Shown: positions 1 to 5,162 of the stretch, piece by piece | Layout of the letters: every line of letters begins with the position of its first letter | Numbering within the stretch: the first letter of the stretch is position 1 | Source: Candidatus Margulisiibacteriota bacterium | GTDB lineage: Bacteria; Margulisbacteria; WOR-1; O2-12-FULL-45-9; XYB2-FULL-48-7 | DNA: 5,441 nt | Direction of reading: 5' to 3' | Assembly (NCBI GenBank): GCA_028717325.1 | Contig: JAQUOB010000014.1 | Span: 10,743-16,183, forward strand | Made by a program: the position numbers and the translations under genes | Notes under the pieces: generated by a model | Databases searched by the model: none | Seen by the model: the letters and a program-made list of their open reading frames with translations, nothing else | Told to the model about the DNA's origin: nothing

Positions 1-749
1 GCCGGCAGCTCCGTGATTTCCGCTTCCAGCTTGGCACAAATGGGGACCACCGCGGCCTTTTGCTCCCGCGCGATCCGCTCGATAACCGCCACCTGTTCCC
101 GGCTGCCGCTTTCGTCAACATTGGCGACATATAAAACCGGCTTAGCCGTTAATAAAGTTATCTCCTGTTTTACGACATCAACATCGTCGGAGTTCATCGA
201 AGCGAGCGCCTGGCTGGCGAATTTCCCTTCAGCCAGCGCGGCTTTGACCTTCTCGATCAGGTGCATAAACTTGAAGATCGTTTTATCGCCCGATTTGACC
301 GCGCCGCGCACCCTTTCAAATTGTTTATCGATCGCCGCCAGGTCAGCGAGTATTAACTCGGCATTGATCAGTTCGATATCGCGCTTGGGATCGACCGCTC
401 CTTCAACGTGGGTGATGTTCGGGTCGGCAAAGCAGCGGACGACGTGGGCGATGGCCGCGACCTCGCGGATGTGGGCCAGGAACTGGTTGCCCAGGCCTTC
501 CCCTTTATGGGCGCCCCTGACCAGTCCGGCGATATCGTAAAACTCGATGACGGTCGGGATCGCTTTGGCCGAGCCGGCGAATTGTTGGACCAGTTTTAGC
601 CGATCGTCCGGCACCTCAACGACGCCGACGTTCGGTTTTATCGTCGTGAAAGGGTAATTGGAAACGTCCGCTTTCGCTTTTGAAAGGACATTATAAAGTG
701 TGGATTTGCCGACATTAGGCAGGCCGACGATGCCGAGAGAAAAGCCCAT
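1..749 (-). CDS. ychF: YchF, ribosome-associated OBG-family P-loop ATPase (3' end cut by window edge)
   Basis: The minus-strand frame is open from ATG at 749-747 to the left edge, giving 249 codons of a family usually around 360 residues. The missing part is the rest of the G domain and the C-terminal TGS domain. Visible motifs in order: the P-loop GLPNVGKST (residues 9-17); the switch I region NYPFTTIKPNVGVVEVP; the switch II segment DIAGLVRGAHKGEGLGNQFL, with the hydrophobic residue in place of catalytic Gln that marks HAS-NTPases; then VRCFADPNITHVEG; and near the cut end the G4-like NVDE, the variant that in YchF favours ATP over GTP. In the known family YchF is cytoplasmic, binds the ribosome and is linked to translation control and stress responses. 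The start is fixed by the family N terminus MGFSLGIVGLPN. No Shine-Dalgarno sequence precedes it, but a promoter lies just upstream at a spacing that suggests a leaderless mRNA. Identity is very secure. Confidence 0.97.
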   Translation of the reverse strand, partial: MGFSLGIVGLPNVGKSTLYNVLSKAKADVSNYPFTTIKPNVGVVEVPDDRLKLVQQFAGSAKAIPTVIEFYDIAGLVRGAHKGEGLGNQFLAHIREVAAIAHVVRCFADPNITHVEGAVDPKRDIELINAELILADLAAIDKQFERVRGAVKSGDKTIFKFMHLIEKVKAALAEGKFASQALASMNSDDVDVVKQEITLLTAKPVLYVANVDESGSREQVAVIERIAREQKAAVVPICAKLEAEITELP

Positions 750-764
750 ATGAAGATTTTAGCA
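714..764 (-). repeat. Direct repeat copy A: ychF codons 1-12 plus upstream bases
   Basis: This stretch is the left member of an imperfect direct repeat with 2559-2611. Over the 36 coding bases 28 are identical, and six of the eight differences are silent third-position changes. Upstream of the ATG the pattern TGC-A/T-rich-CTTCA is also shared, with a small length difference. Similarity stops just beyond 764. This copy belongs to the intact ychF gene. Confidence 0.8.
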
Positions 765-784
765 TCAATCTAAACTCTCATCAA
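756..784 (-). promoter_or_regulatory. Predicted ychF promoter giving a leaderless mRNA
   Basis: Reading the minus strand, a -35 TTGATG (784-779) is followed after 17 bases by an extended -10, TGC-TAAAAT (764-756). Only six bases separate the -10 box from the A of the ychF ATG, so transcription would be expected to start at or next to the start codon. That fits the lack of any Shine-Dalgarno sequence. The stretch from the -10 to the ATG is also conserved in the second ychF start copy (2595-2611). Box matches are by eye; the start site is inferred. Confidence 0.5.
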
Positions 785-828
785 ACATTGCCCGCTACCT
801 CACGGCAAAGAATCTACTAATCCAATAC

Positions 829-1272
829 TTAACACCAGTGAATATTAATTAAAACCATGGTAGGTGACTCGGCAATCGGCATAGCATCTAACTTGCCATC
901 AATAATTAATTGATCTGCAAGGTTTTCATCGGTTTTCCCAGGGATTGTAATTCTAATATCTTCAATACTTACCATCATAGCGGCTGCCTCTTTTAACAAG
1001 TATTTCATTGCTTTACGTAGCGCTTTCATTTCTATTCCCTCCCCGCACGATAATGTAAGCCTAAATTGATAAAAATCTAAAATTTCAAGCTTAACGCTCT
1101 GCCCTTTGTGTGCTAGCGTAGAATCACGCGCTGCCAGATATGCGTTTAAAAATACTGTTGCAGTATGTTTTCCGATTGGGCTAGTAGGCGAGTAGATGAC
1201 CCTTTTACCATCTTTTCCTTCCACGCTAATACCAACAAAACCAGGCCTATTACCTTTATCTCCAACTCTCAT
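829..1272 (-). CDS. Hypothetical protein, 147 aa, unrecognised family
   Basis: The start ATG (1272-1270) is well supported by a consensus AGGAGG at 1286-1281, eight bases upstream; the stop is TAA at 831-829. I do not recognise the family. The predicted protein has no signal peptide or clear membrane span. It has a glycine and lysine-rich N terminus (MRVGDKGNRPGFVGISVEGK), a helical middle with KALRKAMKYLLKEAAAMM (about residues 84-101), then a probable beta segment SIEDIRITIPGK, and ends in INIHWC. An alternating alpha/beta cytoplasmic fold is plausible. Codon use is AT-rich, unlike ychF. The gene is divergent from the LacI-type regulator with a 269-base gap, so it is the natural candidate target of that regulator. 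It lies 79 bases upstream of ychF on the same strand with no visible terminator, so read-through into ychF is possible. A second, in-frame AUG with its own Shine-Dalgarno lies upstream, separated by one TAG. Confidence 0.8.
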   Translation of the reverse strand: MRVGDKGNRPGFVGISVEGKDGKRVIYSPTSPIGKHTATVFLNAYLAARDSTLAHKGQSVKLEILDFYQFRLTLSCGEGIEMKALRKAMKYLLKEAAAMMVSIEDIRITIPGKTDENLADQLIIDGKLDAMPIAESPTMVLINIHWC

Positions 1273-1280
1273 CTTAATCT

Positions 1281-1286
1281 CCTCCT
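1281..1286 (-). promoter_or_regulatory. Shine-Dalgarno of the 147-aa gene, overlapping upstream stop codon
   Basis: Minus-strand AGGAGG sits eight bases before the ATG at 1272 and decides that start. The TAG stop of the upstream small ORF (1287-1285) overlaps its first bases, a typical layout for translational coupling between a leader ORF and the next gene. Confidence 0.75.
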
Positions 1287-1320
1287 AATAATTTTTTATT
1301 TTCAACAGGGCCCAAGTCAT
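1285..1320 (-). CDS. Possible 11-codon upstream ORF in frame with the 147-aa gene
   Basis: Minus-strand ATG at 1320-1318 is preceded by AGGAGG at 1333-1328 with seven bases spacing, as good a ribosome site as that of the main gene. It encodes MTWALLKIKNY and ends in TAG at 1287-1285, which overlaps the Shine-Dalgarno of the 147-aa gene. The ORF is in the same reading frame as that gene: between the TAG and the downstream ATG lie only four sense codons (EEIK). It could be a leader peptide coupling translation, or the original N terminus now separated by a nonsense mutation. An in-frame ATG at 1368-1366 could extend it to 27 codons but has no ribosome site. Translation is inferred from signals only. 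Confidence 0.35.
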   Translation of the reverse strand: MTWALLKIKNY

Positions 1321-1375
1321 CCCCTCGCCTCCTCTTTCTCTATATTTTTTCTCTATCCACTTATTCATCAGATTA

Positions 1376-1404
1376 TTTATAAAACAATTTCAACTTTTAC
1401 CCAA
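1376..1404 (-). promoter_or_regulatory. Candidate promoter for the 147-aa gene
   Basis: On the minus strand TTGGGT (1404-1399) and TATAAA (1381-1376) are spaced by 17 bases. Initiation near 1369 would leave a leader of about 36 bases before the upper Shine-Dalgarno (1333-1328) and would include the 11-codon ORF. The -35 box is a weak match (three of six) and the surroundings are AT-rich, so chance matches are likely. Confidence 0.35.
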
Positions 1405-1465
1405 TACAAACCTTTATATATCATTTTTTGTCATATTCACGGCAAATAATAAGGTGAAATAATTT

Positions 1466-1481
1466 TAATATAACCTAATAT
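1466..1481 (+). repeat. TAATAT direct repeat with ten-base period in the divergent control region
   Basis: TAATAT occurs at 1466-1471 and 1476-1481, one helical turn apart, upstream of the regulator gene. It might be a protein-binding or DNA-bending site. The region is only about 22% GC, so short AT repeats are expected by chance; the stretch also lacks the central-CG palindrome typical of LacI-family operators. Confidence 0.2.
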
Positions 1482-1522
1482 TTAGTTGATAAATTACTGA
1501 AATTTTACTATTGTTCTACCGA

Positions 1523-1528
1523 TATAAT
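1523..1528 (+). promoter_or_regulatory. Consensus -10 box before the LacI-type regulator
   Basis: A perfect TATAAT lies 13 bases before the ATG at 1542. I find no good -35 box at 16-18 bases upstream and no TGn extension. Initiation from it would begin near 1535, inside the ribosome-binding sequence, so it is either an unusual start or not the active promoter. Confidence 0.3.
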
Positions 1529-1541
1529 GTAGAGGTGCCAT

Positions 1542-2558
1542 ATGAAAAGAAAAAAAGTAAAAATAAAGGATATTGCCAAGGCCGCGGGGGTTTCTAGTGC
1601 CACCGTTTCACAGGCGCTCAACCACCCAAAGCTGGTGGGCAGGGAAACCAGGAAAAAGATCATCGAAATATGCCACGATCTGGGTTATGTAAGAAGGCTT
1701 ACTTCCAATAAAAGGCATGGGAACATCGGGGTGATCGCCGAGAGCTATGAAAATCTGGTTCTAGGCGAATTTTTCAATGTAGTTTTGGTCGGTATTTTAA
1801 AAGCCGCCGAAAAACATAAAGTTAGTATCCTGCTCGAAACGCTCAAGGAAGAGGGGGATTTCCCCCTTATGGTCTCAAAAAATCTTATTGACGGTATTTT
1901 GATCCTGGGTAGGATGCCTAGAAACAATATCCTCACGCTGGCGCAAAGGAACATTCCTCTTCTTTTAATTGAACATCCAATCCCTGATATTGAGCTTCAT
2001 ACCCTAAAGAGCGACGGGAAATCCGGTATGTACCAAGCCACTAAATACCTGATTGAACTAGGACATCGGAGGATCGCCTTTGTTACCGGAGGTAAACCGC
2101 ATGATCCGGTGGCGGCCGAAAGATTGGATGGATATCGTTTTGCTATGAACGAAGCCAATCTCCCTATTCTTGATGAATATATCGCGGAAGGAAACTTTTG
2201 TCATCCCGATAGCTCTTTTGAAGCAACCGAAAAGATACTCCAAATTAAACCCAAGGTGACCGCGATTATCTACAGCAGTGATTCTTTGGCCTATCGGGGA
2301 TACAAAACAATTTTCAAGCATGGCTTAAAGATCCCAAAAGACATCTCGGTTATCGGGTTTGATGACATCCCCATCCCGGGCCTTATAGAACCGATCGAGC
2401 CGGATTTAACAACCATACATGTGCACAGGGAAAAAACTGGAGAAGTGGCGTTGGAAAGACTGCTCGAAATAATCAGCAGTGCGCCTGAGATGGCTTATCG
2501 CTTCACTTTGCCTGTAACTCTTGTAGTTAGAGGTTCAACGGGAAAGATAAGAGAATAA
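1542..2558 (+). CDS. LacI-family transcriptional regulator
   Basis: At 338 residues this is full length for the LacI/GalR family. The N-terminal helix-turn-helix spans about residues 8-29 (IKDIAKAAGVSSATVSQALN). The specificity positions equivalent to LacI Tyr17-Gln18-Arg22 are Ser19, Ala20 and Gln24, a combination not shared with LacI, PurR or GalR. The periplasmic-binding-protein-like effector domain runs from about residue 62 (IGVIAES) to the end, with the family marks ERLDGYR (193-199) and VIGFDD (270-275). It is expected to be a dimeric cytoplasmic repressor or activator responding to a small ligand, often a sugar or nucleoside; the ligand cannot be read from sequence. The linker (residues 50-61, VRRLTSNKRHGN) lacks the usual PNxxAxxL hinge-helix pattern and is about four residues shorter than in E. 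coli LacI. AGAGGTG at 1531-1537 serves as ribosome site. The divergent 147-aa gene is the likely target; no sugar-transport or catabolic gene is adjacent. Confidence 0.93.
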   Translation: MKRKKVKIKDIAKAAGVSSATVSQALNHPKLVGRETRKKIIEICHDLGYVRRLTSNKRHGNIGVIAESYENLVLGEFFNVVLVGILKAAEKHKVSILLETLKEEGDFPLMVSKNLIDGILILGRMPRNNILTLAQRNIPLLLIEHPIPDIELHTLKSDGKSGMYQATKYLIELGHRRIAFVTGGKPHDPVAAERLDGYRFAMNEANLPILDEYIAEGNFCHPDSSFEATEKILQIKPKVTAIIYSSDSLAYRGYKTIFKHGLKIPKDISVIGFDDIPIPGLIEPIEPDLTTIHVHREKTGEVALERLLEIISSAPEMAYRFTLPVTLVVRGSTGKIRE

Positions 2559-2594
2559 ATTGGGAAGCCCGACAATGCTGATAGAGAAACCCAT
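2559..2594 (-). pseudogene. ychF: Remnant of a second ychF 5' end (12 codons)
   Basis: Minus-strand ATG at 2594-2592 begins MGFSISIVGLPN, matching the first 12 residues of the intact YchF (MGFSLGIVGLPN) at 10 of 12 positions, including the start of the P-loop. It breaks off before VGKST: the next codons read antisense into the regulator's 3' end (LFSYLSR) and stop at 2537-2535. Eight base differences from the intact copy, six silent, show this came from a ychF gene that was under selection, not a recent exact duplication. It lies 29 bases past the 3' end of tRNA-Glu, suggesting an ancestral tRNA-Glu -> ychF order. It is too short to function. Confidence 0.75.
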
Positions 2595-2611
2595 GATTGA
2601 AGATTATTGCA
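2559..2611 (-). repeat. Direct repeat copy B: ychF start remnant plus upstream bases
   Basis: Right member of the imperfect direct repeat with 714-764. Besides the 36 coding bases, the bases upstream of the ATG are similar (TGCAATAAT-CTTCA against TGCTAAAAT-CTTCA). Similarity ends at 2611 near the tRNA 3' end and, on the other side, exactly at the regulator's stop codon. Confidence 0.8.
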
Positions 2612-2623
2612 CGAAAAGAAAAA

Positions 2624-2695
2624 TAGCCCCACGGGGAATCGAACCCCGGTTCTCAGCTTGAAAAGCTGGTGTCCTAACCCCTAGACGATGGGGCC
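2624..2695 (-). tRNA. tRNA-Glu (anticodon UUC)
   Basis: The minus strand folds as a 72-base cloverleaf. The acceptor GGCCCCA pairs with TGGGGCT (G1-U72 wobble). The D arm is GTC/GAC with loop TAGGGGTTAG. The anticodon stem CCAGC/GCTGA encloses the loop TTTTCAA, giving anticodon TTC. The variable region is four bases, and the T arm is CGGGG-TTCGAAT-CCCCG; the discriminator base is A. The CCA tail is not encoded, so it must be added by the CCA-adding enzyme. The outermost anticodon-stem pair (27-43) is a C-A mismatch. The UUC anticodon reads GAA and GAG. The ychF remnant lies just downstream on the same strand. Confidence 0.95.
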
Positions 2696-2704
2696 GCGCG
2701 GATT

Positions 2705-2732
2705 AGAATATCAGAAGTATATCAGAATATCA
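2705..2732 (+). repeat. Short AGAATATCA direct repeat overlapping the tRNA promoter
   Basis: AGAATATCA occurs at 2705-2713 and 2724-2732, with a related ATATCAGAA element between them. The repeats straddle the -10 region of the tRNA promoter. They may be simple low-complexity spacer DNA; no function is evident. Confidence 0.45.
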
Positions 2733-2745
2733 AAAGATAATTCAA
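2716..2745 (-). promoter_or_regulatory. Probable promoter of tRNA-Glu
   Basis: On the minus strand TTGAAT (2745-2740) and an extended -10, TGA-TATACT (2724-2716), are separated by 18 bases. Initiation about seven bases on would give a leader of roughly 14 bases before the tRNA 5' end at 2695, a usual distance for a tRNA gene. Confidence 0.5.
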
Positions 2746-2773
2746 GACGGCGGCTATTCCGGGACAATCAACA

Positions 2774-3940
2774 CTAATCGACGATCGTCAGTTTGACCTT
2801 GCCCAGCAGTTTATTCTCGTCGCGTCCGAGGATAGTTCCGACATAGATCGCGTTGCCGGCCAGAGAGCCCTGATCGGTCATACCGTCCCAGGTAACTTTG
2901 TTGATGCCGGCCGAACCGCCCTCCTGGCCCGAATTGAACGAGAATTTCTTGACCCGCTGGCCGGAGACGCCGATCAGGTAGATATCGATATTGGCATTGG
3001 CCGACAGCTGGTACTGGATCGTGACGATCCTGTTCTTTGAGATGCTGTACGGGCTCGGAAAGGTCAGTGGCGGGCCGATCAGCCGCAGGGGGCCGCCCAG
3101 GACCTCGACGGTCGCCAGCATGACGGAGGTCGACGCGGCGCCGCGCAGGCCGCTTGAGCTGGAGGAGAAGCTGAAAATATGTTCGCCTTCGGCCAGGGCG
3201 TCAACAACATTGTATTTTATGTTCATCGCGCTGATCATGGCGCTCTCCGCCACGGTGCCGGCCGCAAAAACCCTCGAAATGGTCGAAGCGGACAGGTCCT
3301 TCGGTTTAGCGTCGATGGACATGGAATAAGCGTTGATATCCCTGGCCAAAACGTAAGGCGAATCGATAGTTGCCTCGATCCTTACTTCGGGTTTGGGCGA
3401 AATGATGAACTTTTCGCCCTTAGCGACCAGTGCCGGCTGGTACAAGCGATTGTTGAACCAGACCCGGATGTTGGGCGGGGGCTCCGCCCCTTTCAGGATC
3501 GGCGACCGGATGCCGCCCCCCAGGGACATTGACAGGTCCGCCCTGTTCCAGCCGAAACCGGTAATGGTGACCGTGCCGTCGGCGCCGTAGCCCTTTTCAT
3601 CCTGCGCGGTCGCGACGATGTAGGCCTTGCCGACTTCTAACGCCAGCGGGAAGATCGTGAAAGCATTGAGCATATACTGGCTGCCGCCTCCGCCCGGCAC
3701 CGCCCGGCTGACCGCGTAGTTGCCGGCGTCAAGCGCCGTCCGATCGAGCTTGCTCGCGCCCGGAAAGAAATAAACTTCACGGGTGCCTACCTGGGCTTCG
3801 GGTATGTCGCTGATGTTGCCGACCACCCAGTAGGCAGGCATTAGCGGCCGCAGCTCCGTCTGCGCGAAAGCCCTGTCTGCCGGCAGGCAGACGACCGTCG
3901 CGAAAAGCAAGCCGCAAATTATAAGGGCAAAGCGTTTCAT
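2774..3940 (-). CDS. Exported beta-rich protein with C-terminal FlgD-like Ig domain
   Basis: This 388-residue protein begins with a classic Sec signal peptide: MKR, a hydrophobic core, then cleavage probably after residue 26 (AFA before Gln). Residues about 30-150 form a glycine-rich domain opening with YWVVGNISDIPEAQ; residues about 155-290 look like an Ig-like beta domain with a serine run (FSFSSSSSGLRG). The last 95 residues (from FPSPYSISKN, 294) resemble the FlgD-like Ig domain that ends many secreted proteins: it has a PSP-type opening, IQYQLSANANIDIYLIGVSGQ, and KVTWDGMTDQG (about 348-358). In the known families such domains occur in surface or secreted proteins and sometimes act as export or anchoring tails. 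No catalytic motif is seen. It starts nine bases after the stop of the upstream gene and lacks a Shine-Dalgarno at normal distance (GAGGA is about 18 bases away), so translational coupling is likely. It is the last gene of the operon; no clear terminator hairpin follows. Confidence 0.85.
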   Translation of the reverse strand: MKRFALIICGLLFATVVCLPADRAFAQTELRPLMPAYWVVGNISDIPEAQVGTREVYFFPGASKLDRTALDAGNYAVSRAVPGGGGSQYMLNAFTIFPLALEVGKAYIVATAQDEKGYGADGTVTITGFGWNRADLSMSLGGGIRSPILKGAEPPPNIRVWFNNRLYQPALVAKGEKFIISPKPEVRIEATIDSPYVLARDINAYSMSIDAKPKDLSASTISRVFAAGTVAESAMISAMNIKYNVVDALAEGEHIFSFSSSSSGLRGAASTSVMLATVEVLGGPLRLIGPPLTFPSPYSISKNRIVTIQYQLSANANIDIYLIGVSGQRVKKFSFNSGQEGGSAGINKVTWDGMTDQGSLAGNAIYVGTILGRDENKLLGKVKLTIVD

Positions 3941-3949
3941 TTTATTTAA

Positions 3950-5143
3950 TTACGGTGTCCTCAATTTGAACGATACAGTTGATGAGACCGACAGGTAATA
4001 GCCCTTCCCGGCTTCTAATTGGACCTTTGAAGGATCAAATCCCGTGGTCGTAAAACCAATCGCGCCGTTGACATAAGTCGCGCCGGTCAATTGCTGCGTG
4101 TTATTATCCCAGTAAGCCGTGGCCGTTACTCCGGATGCCCCGATCGCGTTGATCAGCTCGCTCAAGTAAGTGATCTTAACGGGAGGGTTTTTCCCGTCAT
4201 CGTAAGTGAACGGAGCGTTAAACGGTATGCCGATCGAATTCACGCCCAGCATATTTCCATCGGTTTTCTTAACAAGCGTATACGCGACTTCTGCCGGGGC
4301 ACCGCCGCCGCCGCCCAAGCCGGACACGAGCATGAACGGCCCGGCCGCCGGGCCTTCGACGCCGCCGTCGCCAAAATAGTTGTAGGCGACCGCTTTTGTA
4401 TAATAGCTATCGGTGGTGTTAAAGAAAGTGTTGAAAGGCGCTTTAGTCCGATCGACCGTAACGGTGGTCGAATCGGTATTGATCACTTGAGAATTGGCAA
4501 AACCGGCGGAATTGCTTATCAACAGCTTGTATTTATTGGGATGGGAGTTGCTGCCGGTTATCTCCACTTTATCGACCCCGTCGGTAGACCCGTCGCTAAA
4601 ATTAAAGATCACGTTCTTTAGGTTGGTGCCTGTCTGTAAAAGCGGCTGGATCTGCTGTTCGGTCGTGTCCGATTGTTTGACATAATTGATCGCCGGCGCA
4701 AACGGCGGAGCCGCCTTATATTCCATTTTGACGGCCGCGGCCACGGTGTCTGGCCCTTCCTGCGCCGTCCGTATATAAAGGTTGCTTGAATAGCCGTAGT
4801 AGCTGTTCAAGGCCTTAGCCCCGTTCCAGGCGCGCAATCTAATGTACGTTGGGTCCCCGCCCGTCCCATCTGTTGTCCGTTTTTCGTAGAATGAATAAAA
4901 TCCTTTGGCATCCGAATTGAAAGAGGTTTGTAATTTCCCGTTTTTAATCCAATCCGGCGCGGTATTGTCAGTATAGACGGTCAACGGCGAACCTTTCCCC
5001 GCCACATCGATCACTTCGACCAATCCGGTCGCAGGATTTCCGGCTTTATCCGAGGTATTGATATTAACCGTTATCGTCGCCCAGCTGCTTGAACAAAAGC
5101 AGAGAACGAGAAAGATACCCACCCCCATTATTTTTAATTTCAT
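3950..5143 (-). CDS. Exported multi-domain beta-rich protein, function unknown
   Basis: The start ATG (5143-5141) has AGGAGG eight bases upstream. The 397-residue product has a signal peptide of about 22 residues (cleavage after SWA); the nearby cysteines do not form a lipobox. Residues 23 to about 130 look like an Ig or CnaB-like fold with polar, Thr/Asn/Gly-rich strands (ITVNINTSDKAGNPATGLVE). A central part to about residue 275 has VEITGSNSHPNKYKLLISNS and aromatic strands. A glycine linker (GLGGGGG) then leads to a C-terminal module from about residue 287, ending GKGYYLSVSSTVSFKLRTP. That ending parallels the end of the upstream partial gene (GSGYFYKNPETVFDWKLTP), so the two are likely paralogous there. 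No enzyme motif is seen; a structural, adhesive or envelope role is plausible but inferred. The gene lies 19 bases after its upstream neighbour and nine before the next, indicating an operon. Confidence 0.85.
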   Translation of the reverse strand: MKLKIMGVGIFLVLCFCSSSWATITVNINTSDKAGNPATGLVEVIDVAGKGSPLTVYTDNTAPDWIKNGKLQTSFNSDAKGFYSFYEKRTTDGTGGDPTYIRLRAWNGAKALNSYYGYSSNLYIRTAQEGPDTVAAAVKMEYKAAPPFAPAINYVKQSDTTEQQIQPLLQTGTNLKNVIFNFSDGSTDGVDKVEITGSNSHPNKYKLLISNSAGFANSQVINTDSTTVTVDRTKAPFNTFFNTTDSYYTKAVAYNYFGDGGVEGPAAGPFMLVSGLGGGGGAPAEVAYTLVKKTDGNMLGVNSIGIPFNAPFTYDDGKNPPVKITYLSELINAIGASGVTATAYWDNNTQQLTGATYVNGAIGFTTTGFDPSKVQLEAGKGYYLSVSSTVSFKLRTP

Positions 5144-5162
5144 CTTACTTGCCTCCTTAAAT

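Larger units (their letters stand above)
765..2558. other. Putative acquired two-gene block between duplicated ychF starts
   Basis: This interval lies between the two copies of the ychF 5' end. It is clearly AT-richer than the flanks, especially 829-1541, while the ychF and secreted-protein regions are GC-rich. It contains one unrecognised gene and one LacI-family regulator, divergently oriented. The right boundary is sharp: similarity to ychF begins at 2559, the base after the regulator's TAA stop. I see no integrase, transposase, terminal inverted repeats or origin, so this may be a degenerate element, or a segment brought in by recombination with a relative. Its status as acquired DNA is inferred from the duplication and base composition. 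Confidence 0.5.

Noticed and set aside
13..599. Plus-strand open frames across the ychF region
   Set aside because: They are antisense shadows of ychF, whose family motifs are unmistakable on the minus strand.
788..808. TTGCC/GGCAA inverted repeat between the 147-aa gene and ychF as a terminator
   Set aside because: The stem is only five pairs with an eleven-base loop, and no T-run follows on the minus strand.
1165..1449. Plus-strand 94-codon open frame overlapping the 147-aa gene and the AT-rich gap
   Set aside because: It has no convincing ribosome site, runs antisense to a well-supported gene and its hydrophobic C-terminal part comes from the pyrimidine-rich, AT-rich spacer. It does not read like a real protein.
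765..2558. CRISPR array, transposase or integrase in the AT-rich block
   Set aside because: I searched both strands by eye for spaced repeats, terminal inverted repeats and recombinase motifs and found none.
3476..3490. GC-rich hairpin GGGGCGGAGCCCC within the 388-aa gene
   Set aside because: It lies inside a conserved-looking coding stretch (KGAEPPP), with no T-run in the coding direction; coding for Pro and Gly explains it.
2991..4685. Several plus-strand open frames across the secreted-protein genes
   Set aside because: They lie opposite signal-peptide proteins with clear operon spacing and show low-complexity, Arg-rich shadow composition.
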